NCBI GenBank assembly: GCA_013398015.1
Contig: VZRR01010238.1
Coordinates: 939,778 to 1,003,777, forward strand
Direction: 5' to 3'
DNA from: Oreocharis arfaki
Lineage: Eukaryota; Chordata; Aves; Passeriformes; Paramythiidae
Length of the DNA: 64,000 nucleotides
The translations under genes and the position numbers were made by a program. This document shows, in pieces, positions 37,341 through 52,300 of this stretch (its first letter is position 1; each line of letters begins with the position of its first letter). The notes under the pieces were generated by a model that was given only the letters and a program-made list of their open reading frames with translations, did not search any database and was not told the DNA's origin.

Positions 37341-40300
37341 CTAAAAAACAAATTGCAGCATCAGCTTATACTGTATATATCAAGCAAAAATCTGCAAAGT
37401 GATTTCTTGCTAAAGTTAAGATATAACCCAAAATTGCAGTTCAGTTTAGGTCAAAAGAACAACGGATGGCTCCAGAATTTGATAAGGAGATACAGAACAT
37501 TAAACCCAGAAATACTCACTATGTGTTGATGGAGCTTTTGGGAGTGAATTAATGTCCTCTGTCCTTTCTAGACCTTGAAAATGTCCAAACACCCAGACCT
37601 ACCCCACTGGCCAGTGAAATTACTGCTTGTATTTGCAATCAAGAAAGGGAAGGTCCACACTGAGTACAATGAAAAATGAACTACTCACAACTGTGGGTAA
37701 AGATGAACTTGACTCCTAACTTGCTGATCTTTTCTCCCTACCAAAATATCCAGCAGTAGAGATCACCATTTGCAAATAATGTGGAAGAGGGTTCAGCTTG
37801 CTAAGATTCCCTTCTGTGATTCCCTGTAGAATTCCTTGTTTTGTCCTGGCACAGGACCTTATATAAGATCCTCCATACTGCTAGAAACCAGGCACTTACT
37901 AGGTGCCAGTCATCTGACACATGGCTCTGAGGGGTACATGTTCTGCTTTGGATAGATAATGCTTAAAAAGTGGGTGGTTTTGAATGCTATTAACATTTTG
38001 TTTTAGCCTGGCTTATCTCTCTGGCCACTCTGCTGAGGTTTAGAGTGGATGTTGCATGGCTTCTTGGGACTTAACACTTGTGTTCTCTGAAGTACAGGTA
38101 TTTTCATTTTCCTGTGCCTGTTTTGAGTAATGGAGAAGTCTCTTCATGTCATTAGTTATGTCTTCTAGATGCTGTGTATATAAAGCAAACACTGTCTCCA
38201 CCTCAAAACAGGTACAGTGCAAGTCTGGAAGTAGGGTATCTTTTCCATATTAACTCAAAGAGGATTCTTCTGCAGGAGCTCTTCCAGACATTTGTTTCTT
38301 GGCTGAATTTTTATCCCCACCCCTAAAACACACACAGTATTGCTCTATTACTTATATTAAAATTTAGAACATGCTGGCATGGATATGATGTTAGCATGTT
38401 TACTGTTTGACACTGCCTCCCCTCTGGATTCTCCTGTGCAGGACTTAATGCCAAGTGAACCATAGAGAATATTTCAGAGGAATTCCTCAGAACCTCCTTC
38501 TAATAAGTGTTTCAGAATGGAGTGAGAGGCCACTGTTGAAGGCAATTAAACCCCTCTGCAGGCCCCCAGTGTTGCATAACTGATTTTGCATTTACTTCTA
38601 CACTGCAGGTTTTACACAAAATACAACATTAGGGTGAAGCTGCTGTAACCTTCCTTGGAAAGTTAATTCATTTGAGCAGAAATACCAGTATTTACTGGCC
38701 CATGTCACTTCATCTGCAGTTTTGAAAGCTGATGTGCCTGTTGGCTTGGTAAGCTTTGTATGTGATATAGTTAGTATTTGAGGGATACATCAGACTGATG
38801 ATTCAGTAGGCATTTTTAAGATTTACCAGACTCTACGTGCCTGCAAGCAAATATTAGTGAAGACTTTTTTACATGTGAAAGATTCCCATTGATCTGGACC
38901 ACCCCACCCCTAGCTTTCAGTAGAAAGTGGTGGATTTGTCTCCAAAGAATGATCAAAAACTTCAGCTATTTATCAGAAACATTCCCTTAGGGCTCAGTGG
39001 AAGCTGTCACCAGGAGCTGCCTGGAGCCCAGTAACTAATGCTAGTAAGTGTCTGTGTGGAAGTTTCTGGATTCAGCAGGGCTGCTGTGTAGCTCCAGACA
39101 CCCATTGGACACATTTTTGCAAGTCAATAGATAACCCAGCTGACAGCAGCCAGTGACTTTATGCATGTTCCAAATGCCGCTTGATTTCTCATCTTGGTCT
39201 GCCAAACAAAACTAGAGACATTTACTGTCTGTTTCTTCAGCTCACGGCTTCAGGGCTTTACACATTTGTTTTCTGGTCAATAGTTTGGAAATGGACAATT
39301 GTGATGAATTCTAAGGCAAGTATTTTTCAAAAGTTAAAAAGCTGCACTGGCTGAATGGGAAGATGGGTTGTGCCAGACATTCAGAGCAGAAGAGTCAGTG
39401 TGTGTTCAATCAAAGGGCTTGATTGTCCCCACAGCCTAATGCAGGGAGCAAACCCGTCCTATTCTGTGGCCACTCTAGGTCTTCTTGGATTGCACTTTGG
39501 TATCAGTGAGAACAAAGGTTGTGTCTGTGAAAAGGAAGGAGCCCATGGGTCAAATCTGCATGGTGCTGTCCCCCTTGGTTATGTAGGTGTGAGGGAAGAG
39601 GAACAAAGTGCTTTTTAAAAAGAAATATTACGTCTTCTCTTCCATCCCTCAGTCCGAGAGAAAAAAAGATAAGGAAAAGAATTGCAACTCCAAGCCATTC
39701 TCCTGCTTGCACTTGTTTTTTGGAATGCAAGTGTGCACTGCTGTATCTCAGAACTACCCAGACAATAATAATTCCTGTGACATTAAAGGAGAGTTCTGAA
39801 GCAGAATGGCACTTCCTTCCCCTGAAGACATTTGGACAGAGGCGAGAATTTTGGGGAACTCTAATATAAAATGGCCAGATGTGGCTATCTGGGGTGAATC
39901 ACCCAATTTTTAGTTACAGGAGTTAAATTTCACCTCTCTCAGGTAGTGATAAGAAGTTTTAAAGAAACATGAATGAAAAAAACCTAAACCCATGTCTTTT
40001 ACACCCCTGCAAGAATACAAGAATATTGTGAGTAGTCTTAATGCAAATATAAATCACCTGTATTGTGTACATGAGTTCTGGTTCTCTACCAAAATGCACA
40101 TACCCTGCTACATTTTGTGGGAGTGTAAAAAACAGATCTCAACTTTGTGTTGATTTTTTGCCCATGTGTGATAAAAACCTGTGAATTTAAATGCAGGACC
40201 AGAACAAGTCCCCAATAATGCAGTGCTGGCACAGGCAGCACAGTGGCTCAGTTATGATCTGGCTGTAACACAGTGTCACCTTAGCAATGATGCACTTATG

Positions 40301-43300
40301 TGTAGACATTTCTTCTGGTTTTTTCCTTAACTGCCCAACTCAACATTATTTATGCTGTAAAATGTATCCCTTAAAACCAAGAATCTAGGAAACTGGCATT
40401 TTAATGAAATATGTGCAGGTATTAATGCAGGGTGGAGGAGGTAAATTAGAAGGTGATATCTGATCAAAGAGGTTCTGAAAGGAGTAGAATAATTGCTCAT
40501 AGGCAGGTTTTCAGGCATCTTTGTGAGATGAGATTATTGCCGTTCCAAATATTTATTGTTCATGATGAATACTTTCAAAGCTGTAGTGGGAATCAAATGT
40601 GCAATTACCACAGATTTTTCCATGAGAGCTGGGGTGCTGCCTGGGCTTCCCCCCTTCCAAGAACTCTACAACGTTGATATGTGAATATTTTGCTTGCACA
40701 GTTTAACCTCCCTGGAGTCAGTGGGGTCACCCCTGGGTGTCAAGTTACTCATGTGCTCTATCGAGCTTAGTAGTTTTAGAATATTTTCACAATGATAAGA
40801 GTTAGATGACCTGACACATTTATGCCAGTGTGAGATCACCTCATAACTCATGAATGTGAATAGTATGAATGTGTTATTCAAAGTACTCCCTAATGAGGGA
40901 AAATACTTCAGACTACATAGAGCTTATTTTATAGATCAAGTTGTATACTTCAACATATTTAAAGTTTTAAAGAGTTTGACCTTACTTTAGTTTTACTGCT
41001 GAGTTTGCCATTAGCCATAAGGTATTTTGAAAGCTTAGGTGAGACATATCTGGTACACATGCTTCCTGCACAGAAATTAATTGAATCCTTGGTATGTAAC
41101 CAATCTGGGGCTGATGCAATTGCTAAACGTCCTTGTGATTGTAATGAGAATGAGAAACTGGTCAGACTTTAAATTAGGTACATTGGGACAGTATTTGAGC
41201 GTGGAGCTCCATTTCAAAATATTTGGCACTTAGTGCTAAATGGAATAAGAAAGACAGAAAGCTTTATAGTGGCAAGTGATTTTTTTTTTTCAAAGGGATG
41301 TAAACACATTTGTTTCCTTCTCTAGGCCAGATTTCATGTAACGTTATTTAAAAATCTGGATTTTTTATAAAAGTCTAATGCACCTGTGTTTATAAATATA
41401 GTGAAAACTGAAGAAAGGAAAGGGAAAACTAGCAAGAGAGTTTTTAGCAAAACAACTCTGAAACAAGTACACCAAACAAGTCAACAAGCACTCGGCAGCA
41501 CCAAAGAGTCTTTCTGAAAAGTGATGGCTAATATGGCTAAAATAGACTTCCAGAAAACACAGGTAACAAGTTCAGAAAAATACTCAGAAATTTTCAGTTC
41601 CTTTCAGGATAAGAGGAGAATTCCAGTAAGTTAGTTTGCAATGTTAAGAAAAAAAAAAAGGTGGTCTTACCATGCAAATCAATTGCATTTAGAACTGGTA
41701 ATGATTAAAGGCCACCTTATGTTATGCCCTGATTCTCAGGCTGGAATATTTTTGGATCTTAATTTGCATGGAAGGATTCACTATTAAGTTGTAGAGCTGA
41801 AAACCATTTAGAAGACAGCAGTGTAATACTTACATCTCTCTCCCATTGCCAGACATTTTGAATCCTCCAAAAGGACTTTGGGCATTTAAGGCATTGTAGC
41901 AATTTATCCTGTAACAGGAAGAGGCAGTAAGTCCAGCTGCACTGCCAGAGACATTTGGATAACTCAGAGAGAGGCTGAAACTTGTGGAGCTAAGGACACT
42001 CTATACCTCTTAGTAATAACAAACTTGTTTCATGTTGAAAAGAAATGAAGCATTTATGCTACAAAAACAACATTCTGCTTCTTACTCCTAAGAAGAATTG
42101 GATTTGACCTGTGAGGGCAAAAGAGGAGCACCATACCCTTGGACACAGCTTCAGTAATGAACTGTTAATCTGCTGCCAAACCTCAGTGCCAGTTTATAAA
42201 AAAGAGCTGTTAGATTTGAATTTGCTCTTTTTCTCCCTAATTTCTTGCAGATCTTTAGTTTACTTAGGTTCGACATACTAAATTGCAAGCTACTAAACTC
42301 CAGAGCTGGCTTTACCTATTCCTAAAGACTGGAGAGGAGGTGTCCCCTCAGTTCCCTAATGTTGTAGGAAGTACACAATCCTCTGTGCCTTTAGCACAGA
42401 CCTCCCAGGATTCCTGTGCTCCCCAGAAAGGATCGTTTATCCTGTTTGTTTTCAGCAAAGCCACTCAGCAGTGGCTGCCGTGCTCCCGGGAAGCAAGGTG
42501 CTCTCCAGCTCCACCAGCGTTCCCCAGCAGTGAGCAGCCACAGCACCTCCCCCTGCTGTTCCATGGCTTGGCCAGTGATCCACCACTAGGATGGGCTGCG
42601 TAAATATTCCTAACAAAGGGTGCAGAACTGACGTGAAATGACGATAGTGAGTCAAACTCTTTATCTTCAAGAGTGGGAGTGGGATAACTTCTGCTTACCA
42701 GACTGTCCCAGCCTGCATTGCTGAAGAGACTGTCAGGGCCTTGTTTATGTCATTTGTAAATACAGCAGCTACCAGGCCAAAATCAGAATTGTTGGCTCTC
42801 TCTATAACTTCATCCATGGTTTTGAATCTCAATATTTCTTGAACGGGCCCAAAAATCTGCAATAAAGATTAATAATTAATAAACCAGCCCCCTCAGAGGC
42901 ATTTTATTCATGTTTTATTCTGCTTTTTAAATTATCTTCTCTCTCCTAATTATACTCTTTAAAATTTCCCACAGCAAAATTTAGTGATAAATAGTGATAA
43001 TATCTGTCTGTAAAACTGCATAATTCCCAAAGCAATTCTCAGTGGAACTCATCCATTCTACCTCAATCTCCTCTTTGATGTCTGAGACCTTACAGTCAAT
43101 GAGCTTCGTTACCCAACTGATGTCACTTGCTGTGTGTATAAGGGGTTCTGAAAAGATTTAATTTTTTTAATACAGTGGTAATTTTCACTCTGAAGCTTTT
43201 GTCTTAGGAATGAAACAAAAGAAAAAAAGTAAAATTTAGGACATTCTAAAAGGATCTTGCCCACATGTGTGAATACCTCCTCCTTGGCAATCCGCATGTC

Positions 43301-46300
43301 ATCTGTTACATTGGAAAACACCGTCGGTTCAATGAAGAATCCCTTTCTTCCCAGCCCTTTTCCCCCACATTCAAGTTTTGCACCTTCAGTAATGCCACTT
43401 TGAATCAGTTCCAAGATCTTGTTGTATTGTTTTTTGTCAATCTGAAAGAGAGAAGAAGCTGTTTGATGTGCAGACCATGTACTTGACAATACAGTCCAAA
43501 TGGGTGTTTTTAGGCAAGTCATGTTCCAGTGAGTCGGTTCCTGCTTCCTTTCACTACTCTTTGAGCTGCAGATGCCAAAGATCTACAAGCAGGCGCTGAC
43601 TGTAACCTCGGGCTCAGACTTCTTAAGGATGTGTCACTTTATGTTTGTGGCTTAACCCACACACTTGCTAAACAACCTAGTTTATAAGCACAAAAAAAGC
43701 AGATCATTAATTTTTGTCCCTGGTTATTAAGCCCACATGGGTATTAGTGGCAGGAACATTTTCTAAAGACTTATTTCTGATTATGCCCATCTTTTGCCTA
43801 GAATTCCTGGATCTCCAAGCATAGTTATGGGTGTAGACAGTTCTTGCAAGTAAGTGCTCCCAGAGACTTACAGACTTTTGAGAGCTTCTCACAGTTGACA
43901 GCTGTATTTTGGGGGCTGAAGATCCGAGTCTTGCTTTTAAAACTGGGAGGCAAACATTGTCATTTAAATTGAGATTTTTTTTTTTTAACAAGAAACACGT
44001 CAGAGCTGCACAGATTGTTTACTCTTTTAGAATTTTAGTCTTGAAAGTATGTATCATGTCAGCTACCCTGGACCTTGAGTGAGTGTGCACTGACTGACTT
44101 CTGCCTTAGTGGAGTTTCAACACCTCCAGCCATCTCCTGGGCTGTAGAGCCAAAGCCTTACTCCTTTACCTGTGGACCTTGTTCCGTAGTTGGGTCAAAA
44201 GGACTCCCCACAACTCTCCTCTTTGCACGTTCTACACTTCTTCTAACAAACTCTTCATAGATTGATTCTTCCACATAAATCCGTGAGCCTGCAGTGCAGC
44301 ATTGACCTTGATTGAAGAAGACTCCTTGGTGAGCTTGTTCCACAGCGTAGTCCACTGAAAAACCAAGGCAGCACCTGTTGCACTGGAACACTGTAGGCAA
44401 ATCTGCCTTTGCACCAGTGTTGTGTGTATTACACAGTCACGAAACTTCAGAAGCAGGATTTGGTTAAATAAAACTAAATCAAAACATCCTAGAGTTGTGT
44501 CAGGTCATAAATGAGGACGATTCCCTTAAGACAGTGCTTTAGCAGTCAATAGGAGTAGGGTATGCAAGAACAACTTCACCAGTGTCTTATATCCAGCAAC
44601 ATGTCATTCACCAAGTAAAACCCTTCAGGAAACCTCGCAAGCAGGATGTGCCCCACATAAAGACATCTGACTGGGTCACTATAGGAGGAGAAAATTTGTC
44701 TGTGATCCCCAGCTGGCACTGGGTTTAATACTTCATGTGTGAGAATTACAGCAAACCAAATACTTGGGAGAATTTGACTTTGATAGTGGCAAGACCTATC
44801 CTTCCCCAAAAGCCAGATTCTTTTCCTGCAACACAGAAACTTCCTCTTGGCCCATGCAGATGACTGGGTAAGGCTTTAAAATTATAGGTCTGTTATAGAC
44901 GGATAATATAAACCCTTGATTTCTACTCTAACTTCCTTGGAGGTACAACTAACACATTCTGTCCAAGCAGGAGAGAGGATCCAGTCATATTTAGACATTC
45001 ACAGCCACATTCTTACATTGGGTGTAATAACTGACTAGACAAGAATAATGAATTCATCCCTAAACAGTGATGCCCTACAGCACTGTAATACCTCTGTTAC
45101 CAGCTGTAGCACTTTGGAACATTGCTCAAAGTATAATCTTTTATGGGCTAAACAAAGCAACAGTGCTTTACTTTCAGCACATTCTAGACAACTCTGTCTA
45201 ACAGGAATGTCTTTTTCTGCCCTCAGTGTGGTCTTCAGAAAAATTGTATGGGGTGTTCCCTGGACCACATTCAAATTTTCCCTGGCAGCTCCATGGAGAT
45301 TGAAACTGGTGGATAGCTGTGATTAACTAATGTTTCTTCCTCTGTTGTTAACAGTTTTTCACCATGAGGGGCTCTAACCATTCTTCTCTGTTTTTTTGAT
45401 GCACTAAACCTTCAACAGCTTTATCATGCTTTCTGCTAACTTTTGGCACACACTGTTCCTCAAGCAGAACAAATAGCTCCTTTGGAACGGTGAGCCAGTT
45501 GCTGTTTTTAAATAATCAGAGCTTTGAAGTCTAAATCTTAGGCCAAGTGCTGGAGGTTTTAATTGTGGGAAGACCAGAGATCAGTTGTCCTTCCCCCATG
45601 GAAGGTCATAATACAGACCTGCCCCTGGCACATGTCACTTTACTAGAGATATTTTGGTGATCAAGTCTGAGTTAGTAGGTGAGGGACATTTGAGGTGTGG
45701 TGATCTCTGGTGGGAGGTGGAGATGAGTAACTGGGGTAGAAGGCTGTAATATCTGTGTCTGGCTCCAGCTGACGAGCTTTTTTAGCTTACCAGGATGACT
45801 GTGGCTGAAATTTCAATCCTCAACTTGGTAAAGCATTTCTACCTAAAGAAGCCGCTGGAAGTTGTCAAGCTTTCCCTAGATTTTCAGATATTGATAAGTT
45901 TCAAAAATGGATACAGGATTGTAACTCTCTCTTGTAATTCATGTTATTCAAAATCATTCTATTCACTTGCTCCTTTTAAATTAGAAGACCAAATCCTTAT
46001 GTGTCTATTTGTTGGGGTTGCAAAGTTCCCAGAAAAGGCATTGAGTACAGTGTGCCTGCACACAGCCTGAAACAAGAGCTCAGAGCAAGGTGTGAACCAT
46101 CTCATTCATCTTAACGGGGTGTTAACTTCAAAACCTCCTGCTGACAATTTAGATATCAACATTTTAACTATTTCGTTGCTGATCATTTAAGCAGAAGCTT
46201 CCAGTTTGTGTTTATATCCTATCCTAAACAGCTGTCCTGTACCTTCTCAGGTGCCAAAAATCTCAGCTGCACAACATCATGCATCTGCCAAAATTTTCAG

Positions 46301-49300
46301 CTCCCTGCTGACAGTGGCAGTGAGGATATTTCAATACACAATTCTTTAGTTGTGAAAATTTAAAAAATGGAATAATCTCCCTTTATAGCTACTTAACAAA
46401 GGAATACTGCACTGACTAGATGAGCAAGTCAAGTATACATAAAAGCCCTCCCTTTTTATAATTGCTGTGAAACAAAAAAATCACAGAATTTCCAGATTTA
46501 AAGCACTAAATCACCTTGCTGCAGAGCACAGGACGGCAAATGTGTGTGGGACTATGACTGTGAAAAACACCACGTCTGTATGCTTGGTTATAACCTTTTT
46601 TCTGCTTTCTTGTTGACTATGAATCTGTGGGTTCAAAAGATGTATTTTTATAAAACATATCACACCTTAGGTTGCTTCTGTGAGATTGAAAAGTGCCATT
46701 AGATACAGCTGTATTGCTTCACTTCACTGTGTATGAAAGATGTGCCCTAAAATTAGTTTAAAAAAAAAAGAAGGAAAAAGACAACATGCAAACATGTTTT
46801 TAAGAAAAATATGGAAGTGCTGACTTACAATCAGCATCTGCAAAAATGATGTTTGGGCTTTTCCCACCCAGCTCCAGTGTGACTCTCTTCAAATTACTCC
46901 TTCCAGCTGCTTCTTGGATCAGCTTCCCAACCTGAAAGGAAATGGAGACACATTTTACAGGGAATGTAGTCATACAGTTCATTTTAACAGCCAACATTGG
47001 CTATCAGTAGAGCAGAGCTTTAAATAATCCAGCAGGTTCTTTGTTCCAAACATATTCTCATCAGTAGTGGACAGCTTTCCATTTTTTCCTTAGAAATTGA
47101 GAGGGGATAAGGCACAGCACCTGAAGTTTGTGTACCATTCACCCATGTGTACCTATGCTAAAATGGCTTGGGGCTTTCTTTTAGGGCATTTTAGGAGGGC
47201 TGAATTAGAAATTTGAAAGGGATGTAACTAGAATTACTTCTATCCAAACCACTGACATGTTCACAAGGCTTAATAAGTCAAATTCTGATGAAATCATCCT
47301 CCTCTGCAGGATTAACAGAACAGAGCAGAAAACCATGTAGGGCAAGAAGTTACAAAAGCACCATCCCACACCTGACCCGCAGCTGCACCACAGATAATCT
47401 TAATATGGGTTGAGGAGGTCAAAATCACCTCCAAAAGTCTTTGTAGATTGTGGGGTCAGCTGGACCAGCCACAAATTGCAGATCTCACCAATGAACATGA
47501 GAGTAGATTAAATGGAGTAGCAGTCTGGCAGCTACAGATTTGACATGCTTCCACATCAGTACAGTTGGAGGGACAACTGTGCTCCCTGGAAATTCTCTCC
47601 CTGCATCAACAAATCCAAAATAGATCAATTTTTATACAGTTGCAGTGTAAATGTGTCCATTTTACAGCTAAGGAAGTGATCACAGCTAGATTTAGGCTCC
47701 TACGTGGTAAAACACAGGCTTAAAAGTACCTATTGAATATTGAGAAGCCTAAGAACCTTGGTAAGTGCTTTATTTTAACTAGGATGTGTTTTAATGTCAC
47801 ACAGAAAGTTAGAGGTGAAGTGAGATGGGAGTGAGTCCAGAGTTGGGCTTTTTTCTCTGTGTTGTACTCTGGTCTCTCTATCTGTTTTCTATTTCTAAGG
47901 TTATGTGAGTGAGATTCCCTGCAGCAAGGGGTTAATGGATGAGAAGCCGAACCTCTTAGAGAATTGAAGGCAGTCTGCTAGAGAAAGTTAAGTCAGCACT
48001 GGAGTAATCAGAAAGCAAATGAAACAGAAACCAGGGCCCCCAAAGAAAAAAAAACAAAGGAAAAACCCCACAGGATAATGAAGGAATTGTGAACCACTTC
48101 ATGTACCTTTGTGATTAACTGTTTATCTGGTGATACCACAGTTGAGTGTGACTGAAGTTTTTTCTTTAAAAAAAAAAAAGAAGAAAAAAAGCAAAAGCTT
48201 TTTTTCTCTGCCCCTGTATTGATGGAATGGAGCGTTGACATTATCATGAAATTCCTTGCATATCCCCTTAATTGGAGCTGATTTTATTGCTATGTTTGAC
48301 TGACAGCCAGAAGTGAACCTGAAAAAAAAGGATCCTTTCTGCCTTCCACCCCCACCACATACATCGAGCACGTCATCTGGAAATTCCAGCCTCTCAAACT
48401 GTGCTGAAAATGTATGCTGGAAACCAGAGAGCTGTGTTTATAGCCAGTGCCAGCCAATGCCATTCACACCCTCAGTGCCTTGAACCTCCCTCTCTCAAAG
48501 AACAACAACCAGCCATTTCCTCTCAAAAATTCACAAAGAGCAGGACAGACCAAGGAAGCCAGAGCAGTGTGTCCACTTCTCATCTGTCTGCCTTCTATTC
48601 TGCTTTAATGTCAAAACACTTTTGTACATGTAAGTAAAGATTTTGAAAGGATTCCATGCAAACAAGTGATTGACAAGTATGTAAGTCCAAATATAGTGTA
48701 TATGGCAAATATTAAAGTCCAAAGGGCTTTGAGACATTGGTGTTAATTTGGAAAAGCATAGTCTGAAGTATTTTTAATATAGGGAGGTTGTTGTCAAGTT
48801 TCCAAGTAAAAACTTAATAGAAAGCTTCACTGTGTCTTTCCTGTTAGAGATCAGTGTAGGCATCAGGATGGTGGGGCTCACGCTGCTCAGCATTTTTGTT
48901 CACTGTGCTCCCATTGTGCCCTGTGCACTTACAAGTTGAGGAAAGTCTTAGGGAAGGCACCAGCACCGTGGTTATTTAGTGACAAAGGCGGCCTTTTGTG
49001 ACTGACCCTCTCTTTATGGAGGAAGACAGCATGAAAGGGATAAGTGATAGTGCTGCAGTCTGCACGGGCTTTCAGGACACGCTTCCCGCGGTGTCTCTCA
49101 GCTCCATCGCTGAGCTCCCAATAGGCAGCACAGCCCAGAGAGGGAACGCTGGAAGAGAGGACTCCCCCACAGATAATGGAGCTGTGTGATTATTCAGCAG
49201 GAATGTTGGCAGAGAAAGCCCTGACTCCCCATCCTTGTTTTGAATAGGCTTCAAGATTGATATCAGGAGTATCCCTGGATAGCTTGTGAAGTACCATAAC

Positions 49301-52300
49301 CTTGTAAGCTGCATGGAGGGTGAGGCAGATGTAATTTGGTCCATCTCAAAGAAAACAATTTGTTATGCAGACCAATAACAACAAAGATTTTAAAAGTATT
49401 TTGAGGCACCCCTGTGCAACAAAGCTATTTGAAGGATAGTCCTGGAAGGGTCTGTTTCTGGACTGTGAATGGTGTGACATTGGGCAGTAAGAATGTATCA
49501 CGTTCTAAAACATTTGATTGTTGTTTGTTAATGCCTTCTCTGTATGGAAGTTTAATGTCTCTTTAAGAGATGGCTTAAACACTCACATTTTAAATACTTT
49601 GTGCAGAAATTTTAAAAAGTTTGCCTTTCATGTTCTCTTAATTTTCTGTTTTTAGACACAAATCTATGTTTCTAAAGGGTACAGGTGGGTTTGCCTGTTA
49701 CTGTTAAAGCACTGAAAGTCTCATGACTCAAAAGCAAACCTCCAACGTTTGTGGTACTTCCTCTTCAGCTTTGTCATTTGGAATGTCTGGGTTCTCCTTT
49801 GCTCTGAGTCTTCCTTTGCTCAGAGATAAACAGTAAGTCGTCAGGGAATAGCTGAATGTAGGGGAACTGCAGTCTAGCTGAACAGCAGGTCATTTTCTTG
49901 ACACTGCCACAGAGAAGACAGTGAAGGGAAGAACTGCATAGGGGGATGTATAGATTAAAAGATTCCATGAACAGTGCAAAATTTGACAGAAGAGATACAC
50001 ATCATCAGTTAGTTAGGCATTTGAAACAATACCCCTTATACCTTTCTTGGGATATTGAGAGAATATCTGAAGAAGAGTAAGTGGTTTAAGTTACAAGAGA
50101 TTGATTAAGTTTTAGGGAGATGGTGTGGCCAAACAAAAACTTTCAGTGTTTTCTGGAAGTATGGTTTTCTCTCTGCAGATATTGAGGTACTGGATGTCAG
50201 TGTTTTAGCAAAACCCTCAAACCCATGCTGCTGCTCACTCAGTCTGCCTTATTTTTTAAGAATTCCAGATTATATGCAAAATCCTTCTGAGAAGCATTTT
50301 AGAACCTCATGGCATGTTCAGGGTGTGTCTCCTGCAAGGACAAGCGAATTTGAAATACTGGCACAAAGAAGAGCAGTTTTATTTGACTGTGCAATGCCCT
50401 GTGTAAGGAGCAGCCCTGAAAAGAGCATACTGAATAGTTCAGCACAAGTGAAAAGGCAATCCCAAACACAAATTCCTGGAGAGAATCCTAAGCTATAAAT
50501 GGGTCATTTGTTCCTTAGGTTAAATCCTGGCCCCATGGAAGTCCGTGGCTAAACTCTTGTTAACGTTGATAGGACTGATATATCATCCTATTTGTATTGG
50601 GTTTAAGAAGGTAATTCCGTTTGACATGCATCTTTCATAGGCAGAACAGTTGCCCAAGGACAACTTTCTAAATGCTGTCAAAAACACGAAGGAAAAGGGA
50701 AACAACTTCTTCTCATTCAGGAGGCACAAGCTGCCCAAGATATGATCCAAAAGATTCCGCAGAAGCAGGAATGAATGCTAATGTAGCCTCCCTAAAGCCT
50801 TACAGAGGGCATGCGTGTAGCACCGTAAGCTCACAGACTCTCAGAACAGGTCAAATCATCTTTAGGATTCTTATTGCTGAAGTAGAAAATGCCAGGTTGC
50901 AATTCTTCATGAAGCCTAAAACCAGTGATTGTGTGATCCAGGAGAGCTCACACAGCTCATTGCCTGTGCAGTAGGAAGACATTCTGTCTACATCATGCAT
51001 TGGGACAGTCATCTCACTTCGGAAATGAAAGGAGAATCCTGCTGAGTAAATTAGAATCAGTGGTAATACAGCTGTTAGCTACAAACATTTGTTTGGCATG
51101 AATCAATCTCAACTCTCCCGTAGTTTGCTTTGATGGTCTCTCTAGTATCTTGTTGACTAATGATGAGATCATGGTTTGTTAATCTAAGTGCATAAAGAAA
51201 ACATTCTGCCAAGCAAAATGCAGACTCTTTTGCTGGGGTTTATTGCAGTTGTTTATAGACGTTTTGTTTACACAGGCATCCAAACCAATTTGTTGGATAT
51301 TTATTTGGGTTACTCTACTAAACTGCCTGAACACAGACCTGAATCCTATCTTAAATCTGTCTGCATTTTAATGGGTCGTAGTTTGAACAAAGTGGAAACC
51401 AGCCACTTAGGATACATTTCTTGTTGGCCAGAACTTCAAATGTTTTGTGTGCTATCTATAATTCCCATCTTGAGAGCATTTAACAACTGGAGGGAGTTGT
51501 AAGCCACTCTGATTTGGAGGTTACACATTTGGTTTTAAACAGAAGTTATTAGAACTCATTAAACTTTTGCAACAATCAAAATACAATTTTTATCCCAGGC
51601 AGGGCTTTAAATCTGCATTTTAAAAGATTTATAACTTCTTACTCTCCATAATCATCTCTAATTTTAAACCCAGAACATACTGCACTCAGCTATTCCCTGT
51701 GCACCAGGAACTTATGGATACACCATCCCCACACACAGTTCCAGTTCAGATGGAGCACACAGGAGCTGGCTTGGGCAGACAGCTCACAGCAGTAGAATGG
51801 CTGTATTTGCAAAGCACAGATTTGAATGGAAATAAAGGCAAATGAAGAGTAAACCTTCTTCTGATGGCTCCTTTTCTCTGATATTTGAAGGCCTCTCACC
51901 TTTTTTTGCACAGCAAAAGTTCTTTTAGAGAACAAGAAGGTAATATGAAGAAACTATCGGCATTTCTGGTATGTGTAAAAATTGTCTCCTCATCAGCATT
52001 TCTCTTGGAAATACATAAAGCCCAGTGTTATTTCACGGGGGAAGAGACTTGTAGAATGTCTCCTGTACTTCTGAGCATTGCAGCCTAGCAGCAGACACAT
52101 GGGAGTGCCAGACATCCTGAGTTTGGATCTGTTCTTAAACTCAGAAATTGTAAATTGCTAATTTTAATTAAATTGTTGCTAGTAATTTTTTTAAAGGAAC
52201 TCAGTGAAGAAGCTGAGGTAGAGAGGGGCAAAAAGAAAAGGCATTTAAGTAAACAACAGGGATAGTGGGACACAGCTGAGCTTTACAGTACCTCTTCCAT

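Noticed and set aside
43109..43522. A 137-codon minus-strand ORF treated as one exon
   Set aside because: Only 43277-43441 is exon 10; the ends of the ORF are intron read-through past clear AG and GT sites.
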